This document shows positions 13,270 to 24,717 of a stretch of 64,000 nucleotides of DNA, in pieces; within the stretch, counting starts at the first letter, position 1, and each line of letters begins with the position of its first letter. The stretch spans positions 25,281,001-25,345,000 of the forward strand of contig JAYKYS010000008.1 in assembly GCA_036924285.1 (NCBI GenBank), in the 5' to 3' direction. The position numbers and the translations under genes were made by a program. The notes beneath the pieces are model-generated. The model had not been told where the DNA came from and did no database searches. It worked only from the letters and a program-made list of their open reading frames with translations. The stretch is from Asterella californica. Its lineage: Eukaryota; Streptophyta; Marchantiopsida; Marchantiales; Aytoniaceae.

Positions 13270-13605
13270 GCATCCATGGAGTTCATGGATGAACAAACTC
13301 TTTAAAGGTCCCTCCATGCAAATCATGGATGTGTCGTCTAGTGTATGACGTTGTATGCACATCCAGAGAACTCATGGACATGTAAGTTTGACGAACCACT
13401 CTCCATCGCGTGCTACTTTGCTGCATCCATGAACTTCATGGATGCATACAAGTCTATATGTTTGCTGATCTTTTCTCGGACTATTGCATCCATGGAGTTC
13501 ATGGATGTACAAGTCTCTTAATGGTTGTGCGTCTATGGATTTCATGGACGTACAATATGATCTTGATCTCTATTTGTATATTCATGGAATCCATGGATGT
13601 ACAGT
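13270..13605. repeat. Cluster of CATCCATG/CATGGATG palindromes
   Basis: Palindromic units at 13270-13291, 13422-13446, 13487-13508, about 13530-13551 and about 13581-13602, with weaker ones near 13314 and 13357. The unit at 13422-13446 is perfect: arms TGCATCCATGAA and TTCATGGATGCA around one base. Units are spaced about 43-65 bp apart. Similar units occur at 10236-10259, 45873-45897, 46128-46150, 46710-47078 and 49660-50020. Confidence 0.85.
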
Positions 13606-13677
13606 GTCCATGCTCCACAATGGTCTACTAGCTGCAACCATGAAGTTGTGCCACTTACTGAATATACACAAGCACGA

Positions 13678-15576
13678 TGTCCTGTCGTGGACCAGCTCAT
13701 ACCTGAAAATATATTTTCGATGCTTACCATTATCGTTCCAAATACACTCATGGGACTAAAAATGAGACTTTTTGCACAACTTTAGATCTTCAATTTCATC
13801 ACATCAATGGGTAGAGCTCGTTGTCAGCTTTCCATCAACACTTCATCTATTTCATTTGGACGTCTAGTGGAGAAGTTACGAGACTCGAAAGATGGGAAAA
13901 GCAAGCTAGGCTCTAGCTTACGGACTTTTTGCAAAACTTCGGATCTTCACTTTCATTACATGACTGGGTAGAGCTCATTGTCAGCATTTCATAAGCACTT
14001 CGTCTATTTCATTTGGACGCTTAGTGGTGAAATTACGAGACTCGAAAGGAGAAAAAATCAAGCTAGGCCCTAGCTTACTATTGTTGATTGAGTATTTGCG
14101 GCTCCTGGCGCTATACTAAGGACGCAAGGGGCCTGCTAACTCATTATCTAAGAAAAATTGTACGTAGTGACTGACGTAAGGGGGTAGTTTAAGAGGTTTG
14201 CTTGTTTCTATGACTTGTCGATGGACGGTTCGGAGAATTGAGAAATCCAATGCATACGCACAAGGTGTCATTGGGTTCAAATCTGTGTAGGCTACGCGTT
14301 GGTTAAGACGGCTCGCGAAGAGAGGGATCAGGGAGAAATTGAGACGCAGGGAGAGGGATCGGGGAGAAATTGAGACGCAGGGAGAGGATTAGGAGGACTT
14401 CAGTGACCTGTGAAGGAGAGTTTGATCGTTCGAGCTGTTCTGGAGTCCAAACTTGTTGTCCTTGGATCCATTAGGATCAGAACGTTGAGTTCTTGAGGAA
14501 ATTGAAGGTGATACGAAGTTTCATTGGACGATTTGGAAGTTTTGAGTGAAATTGACTCGCATGGAAGCGCTTACGTCAGTTTTTGTCTCATGCGATATGA
14601 GATTGGGTTGTTCTTAGCGATCGGTGAGCCAAGCTCTTCGTTCTTGGTGCCTACGCCATCAGGGAGTCTTCATCTACACATAAGAGAAGACAGTATGTGG
14701 ATTGGATGGTTGGTTTGGGTGTGGTGAGCGAGTTTGAGCCGCAGGGAGTCGATTTATGTCAGTTTTTGCATCACACGACCAAATTTCTTGCGTGGTTTTA
14801 ACCAACGAGGCTCCAAACTTGTTTGGAGTCTCATTGGTTTCGGGATAGCTAGATCTACTTACTAGAGAAGACGGATATTATATCAAGCAATCTGTTTGGA
14901 CGGTGTGCGCGGTTTTAAGCCGTAAGGAGAAGTTTTTGAAAGTTCAGCCACTTGCGATCAAAAATCGGTGATATCTCGACTGTCGAGAGTCAGATCTGAT
15001 AGTTCTTGAGGCCAACAGAGTCAGGAAGGAAGACCTCATCGACATCTGAAGACCGCTTGACAAAAGGAAAAAGTTCTCAAATAGACATTTTTTGATTCCT
15101 TTGCTACGGTTTTCATCTTTTTTAGTTTGTTAGAGTTCTAGTTTGTTAGAGTTCTAGTTTGTTATGTACAGCTTGGGGTAGCTAGCTTTAGCTAAGAGCT
15201 TGGGGTAGCTAGCTTTAGCTAAGAGCTTGTACATGGATGATGTTTGGACTTGGGTTTGAATCGTGTGATACTTGTATAGCTCTTTTTGTTAACAAATGGA
15301 TGTTTCTCTTACTTTGAGCTATGCTTCGATAGTTCTGGGTCTGGTTGGAGATTCAAGGACTCGTTTTAGGAGGTTTTGAAACAGATTACAGACCGCTCTG
15401 ATATGTTTCTCAGTTTTGTGTTCTTAAGGAGAAAAAATTGACAGTGTATATAAGTTGAGAGTTGGTATATATTGCAACGTCCGTTCGTCCTTGTTTCTCT
15501 GTTCAGCATACTACATCTCCATAGCTAGGAACCTCGCATTTTCCTGGACATCCTTCACGTAAAATCCGATATGATA
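13678..15576 (+). repeat. 5' LTR of element C
   Basis: Starts TGTCCTGTCGTGGACC and ends near CCGATATGATA, aligning with the 3' LTR (44001-45841) and the solo LTR (58323-60611). It contains an internal tandem duplication of about 157 bp (13766-13922 and 13923-14078), a ~31-bp tandem pair near 14321-14385, a ~16-bp repeat at 15123-15163 and a ~31-bp repeat at 15170-15230. Confidence 0.88.
15446..15453 (+). promoter_or_regulatory. TATA box of the element C LTR
   Basis: TATATAAG lies about 120 bp before the LTR end, where a U3/R boundary promoter is expected. The 3' LTR has a related TATATAT block in the same place (about 45697), and the solo LTR has a similar block near 60470. Function is inferred from position only. 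Confidence 0.5.
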
Positions 15577-15582
15577 TGATCA

Positions 15583-15597
15583 TGAACTCGACGTGAA
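15583..15597 (+). promoter_or_regulatory. Conserved motif after the 5' LTR (possible primer-binding site), element C
   Basis: TGAACTCGACGTGAA lies a few bases after the 5' LTR and is identical to 28430-28444 after the 5' LTR of element B. Its place is that of a primer-binding site. It does not begin TGG and does not match the usual plant initiator-Met site, so priming by an internal tRNA region or another RNA is possible. Confidence 0.5.
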
Positions 15598-15652
15598 GGT
15601 CTGGGGTGGAGATTTCTTCTATGTTTGAACTTTGAAGAGGAGATTAGTAATC

Positions 15653-18600
15653 ATGAGTAGAAACGGGAACGATGATGGAAATAGAGCTAGTGGTTCAGGT
15701 GGGTTGCCAAGGATGCAGTTGGATCCGAGGATAGCATCGATGTTTCAAGCATTCACATTGTTCTTACGTCAACAACAGTCTGATGAGCGGAAGGAAGCTT
15801 TGGCAACAAAGGCGTTTCAAGCGATGGTCAGCAAGATTGACCAATTTGATGAGAGAGATGTCTCAAGATATATGAGGCATTATCTGAAGGAGATGGAGCT
15901 GAGTCGAGTATCAGAGGATGAGATGATTGTGACGTTTGAGTTAGCAACAGCTCCAGAGATTAGAGATCATGTTAAAATGCTATGGAAGTATTTTAACAAA
16001 GATTGGAAGACGTTTACTCGTGCCTTGATGGATGAGTACTTCTTGGAGGACTTTGATCGGATCACCAAGAAGTCATTCTTGGAGAGGGTTGAGCAACCGA
16101 GGAAGGGTTTACAAGCTACTGAGTTATTCAGGGAGTTTGAGAAATAGTTTTCTCGGCTGACTAGGATGGAGAAGTTAACGTTGTAGTCCAACAAGATAGA
16201 GTTATTTCTTCAGGCTGCAGATGAGAAGCTGCAAGAGAAGTTGGAGGTACTTCTGGAGGATCGGGAAGCGGCGATGGGTTGACCAGTAGTTGGAAGAAAG
16301 TTGAGGAAGCGGTTGGTCTGCTTATCAAGAGAGAGCGAAGACGAGAGAAGGTTCTTGTTAGGAGACCGGCACCAATGTCGACTGCTGTAGCACCTGCTCC
16401 TGTAGTCCGACCAATGGTTCTTGTTGCTAGACAAGTAGTACCAGTTACTCCAGCTATTCTTGTTGTCCAGGCACCTATAGTGTCTCCGAAGAAGGATGAG
16501 TCAAGGCTTGAGCCTTGAGGAGATCATGCGTGGAATGCGAGACCTGTAGATCAAGCTCACAAGATTGGAGGAGCAAGGGTCTACAAGTGGAGCAAAACCC
16601 GTTGGGAAGCAAGGTTGGATCCAACGATGTATATGGTGCGATGGTATCGATCATCCACGTAGAGATTATAAGGAGTTCATTGATATCTTACAATAAGAGG
16701 TGATCTTCTCGTAAGATTGGAAGGTGGCATTGAGAGATACTTGTGCATTTCTTCATATCAACTTTGGTAGAGGAGGGATGAAGAAGTTGGTTGAGGACCA
16801 CTTATCAATGCAAGCAGTTGCAATCATGGAGGCTGGAATCTATGACACAAAGATTGAGGATCAAGCTGAGAGAAGTTTTAACAAGCATGTCGAGCCGAGT
16901 GGATTGTGATCATCTGCCATCTCCATGAAACAAAAAGGAAAGATGGCACGTGAAATATTGTTGAGGACAGCTGCTACGATCCAAAACGATACTAGATGAG
17001 AGGATCCAATAGAAGCTCTATCGATACATGCTTACATCGTCAATAATCAACACGAAGCGTTGTTGGAAGAAAAGAGAAGATGAGATTCAGAGGATGCAAG
17101 AGAAGGAATTTCCTCCAAGCCACAGATTCGAGGAGAGAAGGTTCATCAAGAGCTTCGAGATGCAAGAGCTCAAGATCTACCGATGGAGATGCTCATTCTC
17201 CATCAAAAAAAGAGCAAAGGAGTTTCAGAAAGAGAAGGATAAGTCGGCTGCATACAAACTACAGTCGGACATCGAGGCTTCAACGGACTTGAAGGGAGTC
17301 TTGGAAGAACGCATTCTAAATGCGAAGGTGGAGTTTACCTTGAGGGAAGTTTTGGATATTGCTAAGCGTTTCATGATGTCATCATCGACATCATCAAACA
17401 AAAGCGACAGATTACGAATGAGATTGTTTTATCGCATGCTTTGGATATTAAGGTGTATGTGGATGAGGAGAGAGAGTTTGCAAAGTGCAGTGTATATTCT
17501 TCAGAGGAAAAAAAGATTGAAGGCGCAAATTGAGGATGAAGAGGAGGATGAGAAGCAAAGCTCAAGTCATTACAATCACAATCACTAGGCTCGAGCTACG
17601 ACAGAGACATTGGAGATTTGGATGAGCCAGTGGTTGCTCTAATTGATCATGGATCGAAAATCAACATCATGTAGAAAGAGTTGTACAAGAAGAAGAAGTG
17701 GCCTATCGACATAGAGCATGGATGGATCATAAGAGCAGCCAACAACACAAGGATTTGTATGGAGCCTGTCCAGACATTAGAGTGTGCATAGATGATGTTG
17801 ACTATTGAGCAAAACTTCTTTGTTCAAGAAGCAACATCATACCGCTCATTCTTGGTCAACCTTTCATCACAACAACTGACATAAGTTCACGGATGAGACT
17901 CTTGAAGAGCTTAAGATTGCATCTGATGGGTCTCTTCTATCAGAAGAGAGGATGTGCTTCAAGGAGATGCTTTCACGACATGAGGAAGCATTTGTCTTTG
18001 AGCCACATGAGATTAGATGTTTAGACCCATACGTTGTTATCCCGATGGTTATCTTCACAGTATCGCATGTGTCGTGGAATGTAAGACAAATTCCAGTACT
18101 ACAGACTCACTTGCCTAAACTAGTGGAGTTGCTGAAGGAGAAGATGCGGATGAAGATCTTGGAGCCGTCATTTGCATCATATTCGAGTAGATGGTTTACG
18201 GTGCCAAAGAAGAATGGATCGCTGTGATTCATCCAAGACATGCAACCAGTGAATGCAGTAATAATCAGAAATGTTGGGATGGGACCGACTGTGGATGAGT
18301 TTGCTGAACCGTTTGCAGGGAGAGCAATTTACTCAATGAGAGATCTTTACTTAGGATATGATCAGTTTCAACTAGCAAAGGATAGTAGAAACTTCACGAC
18401 AATGAGGACACCTTTGGGGTTGGTTATGATGTGTATCTTACCACAGGGAGCTACCAACTCAGTAGCCCACATGATGAATAGGATGAATATAGTTCTAAGC
18501 GACTTCATCCTTGAAAAGATGATGTTGTTCTTGGACGACATCCCCATCAAATGATATGTGAAAGATGAGAAGGATGAAGCATTAGATCATAAGGAGTGTC

Positions 18601-19129
18601 GGTGATATGTCATCGATCACATCGCAGATTGTGAGAAAATCATATCCCGACTTGAGGAAGTTCATCTCACGCTGTCAGGTGCGAAGTCTACATTTGGGGT
18701 TAGAGAAGTTCTGATCGTTAGTCATTTGTGTGGATCGTTTGATCGGAGCCAGACCCAAACAAAGTGGATGCAATTGGGAGGATGAAGGAGGTTTACAACT
18801 CGTTGATAGAAATAAGAAGATTCTTGGGTGCTTGTGTATTCCTCATTATGCGTATGTGGCGGATCCATTCTATGGGTTGTTACGCAAGGATCATAAGTTC
18901 AGATGGGAGGAAGAGCATACTGATGCGGTACGGACCGATGAGATACTTAATACTTGCTCGAGAAGATATTTCAAATCAAGTTGAGGGTAGGGCTCTTCAG
19001 ACAAAGACAAATGAAGGGGTATGTAAATTTCTTTTGGAAGAGATTGTTTGTCGATATAGATGTGTGGGAAAGATTACTGCAGATCAGAGAGAGTTAGATG
19101 CACATGAGGCTCATGAATTCTTTGCAAGG
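15653..19129 (+). pseudogene. Element C gag-pol remnant, 5' part
   Basis: Begins with ATG at 15653 and an open Gag segment to 16147, homologous to element B Gag (for example QFDERDVSRYMRHYLKEMEL against QFKGTDISKYVRYYAREMEV). After a TAG at 16145-16147 the remnant breaks into short frames: Gag C-terminus 16279-16518, the DUF4100-like block AYKLQSDIEASTDLKGVLEE around 17250-17370, a DHG-type protease trace near 17640, RT segments 17952-18227 and 18240-18554 (FLDD at about 18530), and an integrase piece from about 18935. RNase H and the integrase zinc domain are deleted. The element A1 insertion cuts the integrase at 19129. Confidence 0.85.
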
Positions 19130-19423
19130 TGTCACGTCAGTTTGGGCACCTTGGCTAGGTTGACCGAGTGCGAAGTGGCGCATCCCGGTAAGGCCGTTAG
19201 TGCCGTTAGGGCGAGTTGGTGGGAGAGCCCACTAGGGGTAAACTTTGCAGGTAGGGCTTGGAGGCCTTAGTTCTTCGAGTTGAGCCTTCAAGCTCCAGGC
19301 TATGGTGGATAGTCTAGTTGAGTGTAACCCGGATTCTCTTCGCGTTTAGAGTGGGTTTGGCTTGACCGTTTGTGAGTAATCTTTGTTGTCGTGTTGGAGA
19401 TGGTAATTTCTCAATGCAGATTA
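19130..19423 (+). repeat. 5' LTR of element A1 (common part)
   Basis: TGTCACGTCAGTTTGGGCAC to CTCAATGCAGATTA matches 42804-43096 of the 3' LTR and, reversed, the A2 LTR. The match stops at 19423. Where the 3' LTR continues with a 108-bp tail, this copy instead has CTCGAAGAACTAAG, a perfect inverse of 19266-19279. So the 5' and 3' LTRs of A1 differ in their last segment. Confidence 0.8.
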
Positions 19424-20914
19424 CTCGAAGAACTAAGTGCATGTCAAGGCGGAGTTCAGTAAGAGCTCGCTGATCTGAAATCTGAAATCGTCCGCTGGTA
19501 TCTTCGGGCGTTGTCGTTCGTGGTTGATTGTTGGAGCTGTGATCGAGGTGTGTGGGCGCATGCTACATTGCTGGTCGCAGATCGATTTGATGTTGTTGAG
19601 GTCGAGTGGAGATTTCTGTCATGCAGAAGCGCTGCAGAAATTTTGCAAAATGTTCTTGAAGTGTCTTGTTGGAGCCGGATTGCGCGTTTGGGCGTGGCAG
19701 CTGGATTACTTATCAATGTCAGACCGGAGTGGGCTCTTTGGAAGCGCATTTGAGAGACAATTCTAGTGCACTAAGTTTCGTGGAGTTTGGCCAAGGATTG
19801 AAGAAGTTATGGCATGTCGAAGTTCGCTGCCGTGACACCCACCGTGAGGCTTCGAGGAGCAGAGGTGCGAGAGTGCGGAGGCGGAGCGGAGCTGAGCCTG
19901 AGCTTGAGCCCGAGCTCGCGCCCGCCGCAAGCCAGCTTGCTGGCGTGCGTGAGAGAGGTATCCAAGCTTCAGTTGGGTGGGAAGGGTAAAACCAGCTGGT
20001 CACCCATCCCAACACTATTCCTGGACCTGGACTCCTAACTTTGTAGTCTTAGCTTTGGCTTTACCACTAGACCAATAGCTCTTGGTGTCCTACAGGGATG
20101 CGTGCAAGTACTTATGGACTTGTATAAGGTAGTAGGAGACCTTCTCGCACGTCCCTAGAGGAGTGGTAGGGCGACCCCATAGTATTAGGGCAAGCTATAG
20201 TTGTGGTAGTGCTTGTCTATACCGTAGAGACGTGTATAGAGGCAATTGGTGGCAGTTGTCTTGGGTGAGCTAGTAGAGCTACCACGTGGATGTTTTTGGA
20301 GCTACTAGAGGTGTGGACATCTAGTTAGTGACCTCCATTGTTAGTTACCACAGTTGGTGACCATATATTGTGCATGTGGTCATCGACGAGGAGACGTCAG
20401 TCCGGGTGGGGCTGGGTTTCTCTTTATGTGAATGTTTGAGTGTGGAGGGTTATCGTTTGGACTTCTTGTGGTTGGAACCTCTCCATATTTTGCTTCCTGT
20501 TTGTGCGCCGCGTTTGCTTGTGTTGGCGCTTGATTTCCGAAGTGAGTTCACTCTAGTGTGCTGTCGGTAGTGAGGCTAGAGTTGCGGACCAGTCAGACTA
20601 CCTTTGTCTCTCTCACGGTGCGGTTGGAGTGACGACCAACAGACCGTGAGATGCTACTTGTGATGATGGCAGGTACAGGTTGCCCTTACCTTGACCGTCT
20701 TAGTAGGGGATAGGTGAGCTCAGTAGGAGCGAGGTTAGGCAAGTGGTGGTTACGATGGTGACGGAGATTGCGGCTTCCGGTTGAGGAGTGTGTTAGCGGG
20801 ATTCTCTCATCACGGAAAATTCTCGGGAGGTTCTGGTGGGGACTTCTCGGACAGTGGGTATACACGGAGTGGGGTGAGGTACCGACTACCTACACCATTG
20901 CCGTCAGTTGTTCC
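19424..20914 (+). pseudogene. A1 leader and start of gag, cut by the A2 insertion
   Basis: No strong reading frame until about 20795, where a Gly/Ser-rich segment (FSGGSGGDFSDSGYTRSG) leads into RYRLPTPLPSVVP. The same protein segment reappears at 35347-35413 and there continues into A1 Gag. A possible start codon at 20755-20757 is in a different frame, so the N-terminus is unsettled. The break at 20914 is the junction with the A2 LTR. Confidence 0.6.
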
Positions 20915-21314
20915 TGTCGTGCGCATACACATCGCTACACAACATACATCGCTGTCAGAGGTACACCACACATACACATAACACATGGACGATGTCATAC
21001 ACATACACAAGTGTACCACAATGAATCTGAATACAGAGATTACCATCTCCAACACCACAACAAGGATTACTCACAAACGGTCAAGCCAAACCCACTCTAA
21101 ACGCGAAGAGAATCCGGGTTACACTCAACTAGACTATCCACCATAGCCTGGAGCTTGAAGGCTCAACTCAAAGAACTAAGGCCTCCAAGCCCTACCTGCA
21201 AAGTTTACCCCTAGTGGGCTCTCCCCAACTCGCCCTAACGGCACTAACGGCCTTACCGGGATACGCCACTTCGCACTCGGTCAACCTAACCGAGGGGTCC
21301 AAACTGACGTGACA
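20915..21314 (-). repeat. 3' LTR of element A2
   Basis: A 400-bp reverse-complement match to the A1 3' LTR (42804-43204). In minus-strand sense it runs from TGTCACGTCAGTTTGG (21314) to GCGCACGACA (20915). Its last 108 bp (20915-21022) are repeated just upstream of the LTR at 21317-21424. Confidence 0.87.
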
Positions 21315-21316
21315 GC

Positions 21317-21424
21317 TGTCGTGCGCATACACATTGCTACACAACATACATCGCTGTCAGAGGTACACCACACATACACATAACACATGGACGATGTCAT
21401 ACACATACACAAGTGTACCACAAT
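21317..21424 (-). repeat. Extra copy of the LTR tail upstream of the A2 3' LTR
   Basis: 108 bp nearly identical to the terminal 108 bp of the A2 LTR, separated from the LTR start by GC. The same arrangement is present in A1 (42694-42801), so it is part of the family structure and not a private event. Confidence 0.85.
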
Positions 21425-21595
21425 CGCCCCCCTAACTGACGATTAGGTCCCTCTAACTCCAGATAGCTCCATATCCCAACTACGTGATACACACCTTCAT
21501 GGGTGCAAGGATCAGGAGGCCGGGTGCTACATTGCCCCATCGTTAGTCGCCTGTCTGCAATCCATACCACGCAAAGATCTAATCGACTATCTCCG

Positions 21596-22108
21596 CTATA
21601 TACATCGAGGACAAACCCACCGTCCAGTAGGAACTACACTGAGAGGTAGAGTCAAACATGACATGTGCCAACCTCTCGAACAACCATCACACACCAACAT
21701 ACGGGCTGCTCCACCAGCAGACCCACACAACATACACCTCAAGCCCGCGCGTACAACTGCTAAGCTTGGGTCAACGGTACCATCAATGTTGGGAAGATGA
21801 CATGGCGCGCAATTACGCACATGGTCCTTCCACACAACACCATCACGACCCTCTAACATGAGTACTCCAGAAAGTAACACCTCACGCACTCGTAAAATAG
21901 TGCGCCCTGCGGTCACGTCCAACGTCGTCGGTGCAGTCTGATGTAGATAGATATAATCGCCAGGATGAAACCTGCGAATCGACGGCCGATAACCTCCTCC
22001 TCGGATAGTCGCATACCGCAACGTGTCTCTATGCTGGGCAATCGCTAGGTTCTCATAGGCATAACTCTCCGAAATGTCTCTGCTCGTTGAGAACATGCTC
22101 TCACCCAC
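21596..22108 (-). pseudogene. A2 integrase C-terminus and PHD finger
   Basis: Encodes an integrase tail (FHPGDYIYLHQTAPTTLDV, REVLLSGVL) followed by a C4HC3 PHD finger at the extreme C-terminus: GLRCMLC, then LVCDGCSRGWHMSCL, then RWVCPRCI and stop. All eight zinc ligands are present (C, C, C, C, H, C, C, C). A 7-bp deletion near 22050 relative to A1 puts this segment out of frame with the upstream polyprotein. Known role of the family: PHD fingers read histone H3 tails. In a retrotransposon it may steer integration, as chromodomains do in chromoviruses; that is inference. Confidence 0.82.
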
Positions 22109-24717
22109 ATATCCGGATCATCAAGGTCCAGCACCTCAGCAGAATCACGACGAATGGCCGAAGGTAGATCTGGATCTCGGCCATACAATAAGAAATACGG
22201 TGAGAAGGAAGCCAAAGACGCTTGTCGGCTAAAACGGTAGCCCATAGCCAACCATGGTAATTGCACATCCCAATCTCCCAAGTGGTCCTTCTGCAAGCCA
22301 TACTTGCGCAATCCTCTCTTCACCGTCTGAACTACCCTCTCCGCCAAACCATCCGCCTCATGATGATCTCGAGATGTAGTCCGATGATCAATCAGCGCCT
22401 GATCACACAAGGCCTGAAACTCACCAAGAAACTCTGTACCTTGGTCTGTCAGCACTTCAGCTGGTGCTCCGAAACGACTCAGCACTCGATCTAAGAACGC
22501 GTACGCCGTCCCTTCACTCGCCTTGTCTGGTAATGCTACCAACTCAATCCACTTGGAGAAGTGCTCCACCATCACCAACACATACCGGTGGTGACGTACG
22601 GTCAACGGTAAGGGTCTCGCAAAATCCAAACTCCAATGGTAACCCAACCCCATAATCGGTAAGGGGTGTAACTGTGAAGTAGGAGCATTAAACGATGCTC
22701 GTACTCGATCACAAACCACACATCGTGCGACAAACTGTTGCACATCGATGTGCATACCACGCCACCAATACTGTCCTTGGAGTAAGCTATGTGTACGCTT
22801 CACTCCAAAATGTCCCAACTCCTCATGGGCATGTCGTACTAACTGTGCCCTCTGGGATGGATGTGGCACTATCCGTACCCTCCCATCACCCCACACTCGA
22901 AGTACATGTCGTCCTTCTCGTCGAAATCTCTTCGCTCGTTGGAAGACACGATCTCGCTCCTTGGCACTTACTGTGTCTACTACCACACCAGTACGTAGAT
23001 ACTCCATCACGGTCACATCATCATGGATATCTCGTTGGTCTGAAACACCATCTCCACCCTCAAGATCTGGAGACTCATCGTCTACTCTCTGACCAGAGAA
23101 AGATACGACTTGGCCCTCCATACTAGAGTTCATGACCGACACACAAAGAAAGGCAGATGCATGCCACCCTGGCACTATCTCCTCATCAACCTCGTCATGC
23201 CAACGAGCCCCAGTCTGATCCTGCTGACTCGTGCACGGGTTGCGACTCAACCCGTCGGCATGTAGGTTTGCAACTCCAGGTCTATGTACTACCTGGAAGT
23301 CATACTCCTGTAAGATCAGAGCCCATCGTGCAAGCTTCCCTGTAAGCTTGTCGGACTCCATCAACCATTTGAGCGGCTGGTGATCAGTGATGAGAGTAAA
23401 GGGGTTCCCAAACAGATAACATCGAAAGTGTGCAACAGCCCACACTGCCGCCAAACACTCTCCCTCATACGAACTATACCTCGCCTCCGCTGAATTGTTG
23501 GAGCGACTGGCATACGCCACCACGAACTCCTTTTTCTCATCATCATGCTGAGTCAGCACTGCTCCAAGTCCTAACATACTCCAATCGGTGTGCAGTTGGA
23601 AAGGACGCCCCCTAACGGGTCTCCTCAAGATGGGAGCAGATGTCAGCCTATCCTTGAGCTCTATGAAAGCTCGCTCCTGCTCATCTCCCCACTGCCACTC
23701 CTGATCCACCTTCATCAGCTTGGTCAACGGCTTCGCAATTGCACTAAACCCTTTCACGTATCGACGATAGAAGTTCACCAAACCAACAAATGCTCGAACT
23801 CGACTCACATCTGTGGGGCGTGAGATACGTGCAATAGCCTCAACCTTCGTCTGTTGAACACCCAATCCACCTGGATAGATGGTGTGGCCCAGATACTCTA
23901 CCAACTCCTGGAAGAACTTACACTTCCCAGGGTGTAACTTCAACCCATGAGCTCTCAATCGCTCAAACACATCCCGTAAGTGTCTCTCGTGCTCCTCCAC
24001 TGTAGCACTATAGACTAAGATGTCGTCAATATAACATCTGACAAAATCCAATCCTGCTAGGATTCTGTCCATCACCCTTTGGAACTCAGCAAAGGCGTTC
24101 TTCAACCCAAATGGTAAGAACCGCCACTGATACAAACAATCCTTGCCGTGAGAGTCAATTCCTCAAAATGCTGTCTTGGACTTATCTTCTTCTCTCACTG
24201 GCAACTGATGATACCCTGCTCGAAGATCCAAAGTACTGAAGACCTTCACATGCCCCACTGCATCAAAGATCTCCTCAGGTGTCGGCATGGCATACTTATC
24301 GGACTTCGTCTGCCGATTGATAGGACGGTAGTCTCCACACATCCGCCTATCCGTGTAGTTGCCATACATATCCTTCTTGGCTGGCATAACTGTGGCAGAT
24401 GCATACTCTCCATGCGACATCTCCACCAACCCAGCCTCCAACAAGTCTTGAGTCCGACTCTGGATCAAAGCTCTCTCCATGTCACTGTATCTGTAAGGAC
24501 GTCGAAAGATTGGCGTGTCATTAGCCAAGTCGATCCGTATACCAGGTCCCTTCAAGGTACCCAAATCCTTCATACTGAAGGCAAAACAATTCCTGTAGCT
24601 CTTCAGGAATCTTTGGACTCTTCGTCTCTCCTCTCCTATAAGCTTGGGTCCGATCTCCGGCTCCCAAGTATCCTCTGTCACCATGCTAGAGGTAGAAGAC
24701 GAAGTCGTTGACTGCTA
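22045..24717 (-). pseudogene. A2 reverse transcriptase - RNase H - integrase
   Basis: Reading from 24714: TWEPEIGPKLIGEE, then RT fingers and palm (STLDLRAGYHQLPVREED, CYIDDILVYS with YIDD at about 24034-24023), then RNase H (FQLHTDWSMLGLGAVL, EGECLAAVW, LITDHQPLKW), then integrase HHCC (HEELGHFG, CVVC) and the D,D,E core (LDFARPL, LTDQGTEF, ADGLAE). In A2 only a TGG-to-TGA change near 24160 (TAFW) interrupts the frame until about 22050; A1 keeps TGG there. Full length matches a normal gypsy pol. The UAG at 24717-24715 separates it in frame from the methyltransferase. Confidence 0.88.
24709..24717 (-). promoter_or_regulatory. Candidate stop-codon readthrough site in A2 (TAG CAG TCA)
   Basis: In minus-strand sense the methyltransferase frame ends AGA TAG and continues CAG TCA ACG in the same frame into RT. 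The TAG and the following six bases are identical in A1 (39406-39414). UAG CAR YYA is the known context of efficient stop readthrough (tobacco mosaic virus type). Both copies kept this stop while their other stops differ. Confidence 0.65.

Noticed and set aside
13270..13605. CRISPR-like array from regularly repeated palindromes
   Set aside because: The sequence is eukaryotic, spacing is irregular (43-65 bp), repeat centres vary, and no cas genes are present.
13410..13785. Overlapping open frames on both strands at the palindrome cluster and LTR start
   Set aside because: They are produced by the palindromes, which give mirrored frames; no domain or consistent coding signal.
19511..20038. Several open frames of 74-107 codons between the A1 5' LTR and gag
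   Set aside because: High GC keeps frames open on both strands; none resembles Gag or any known domain.
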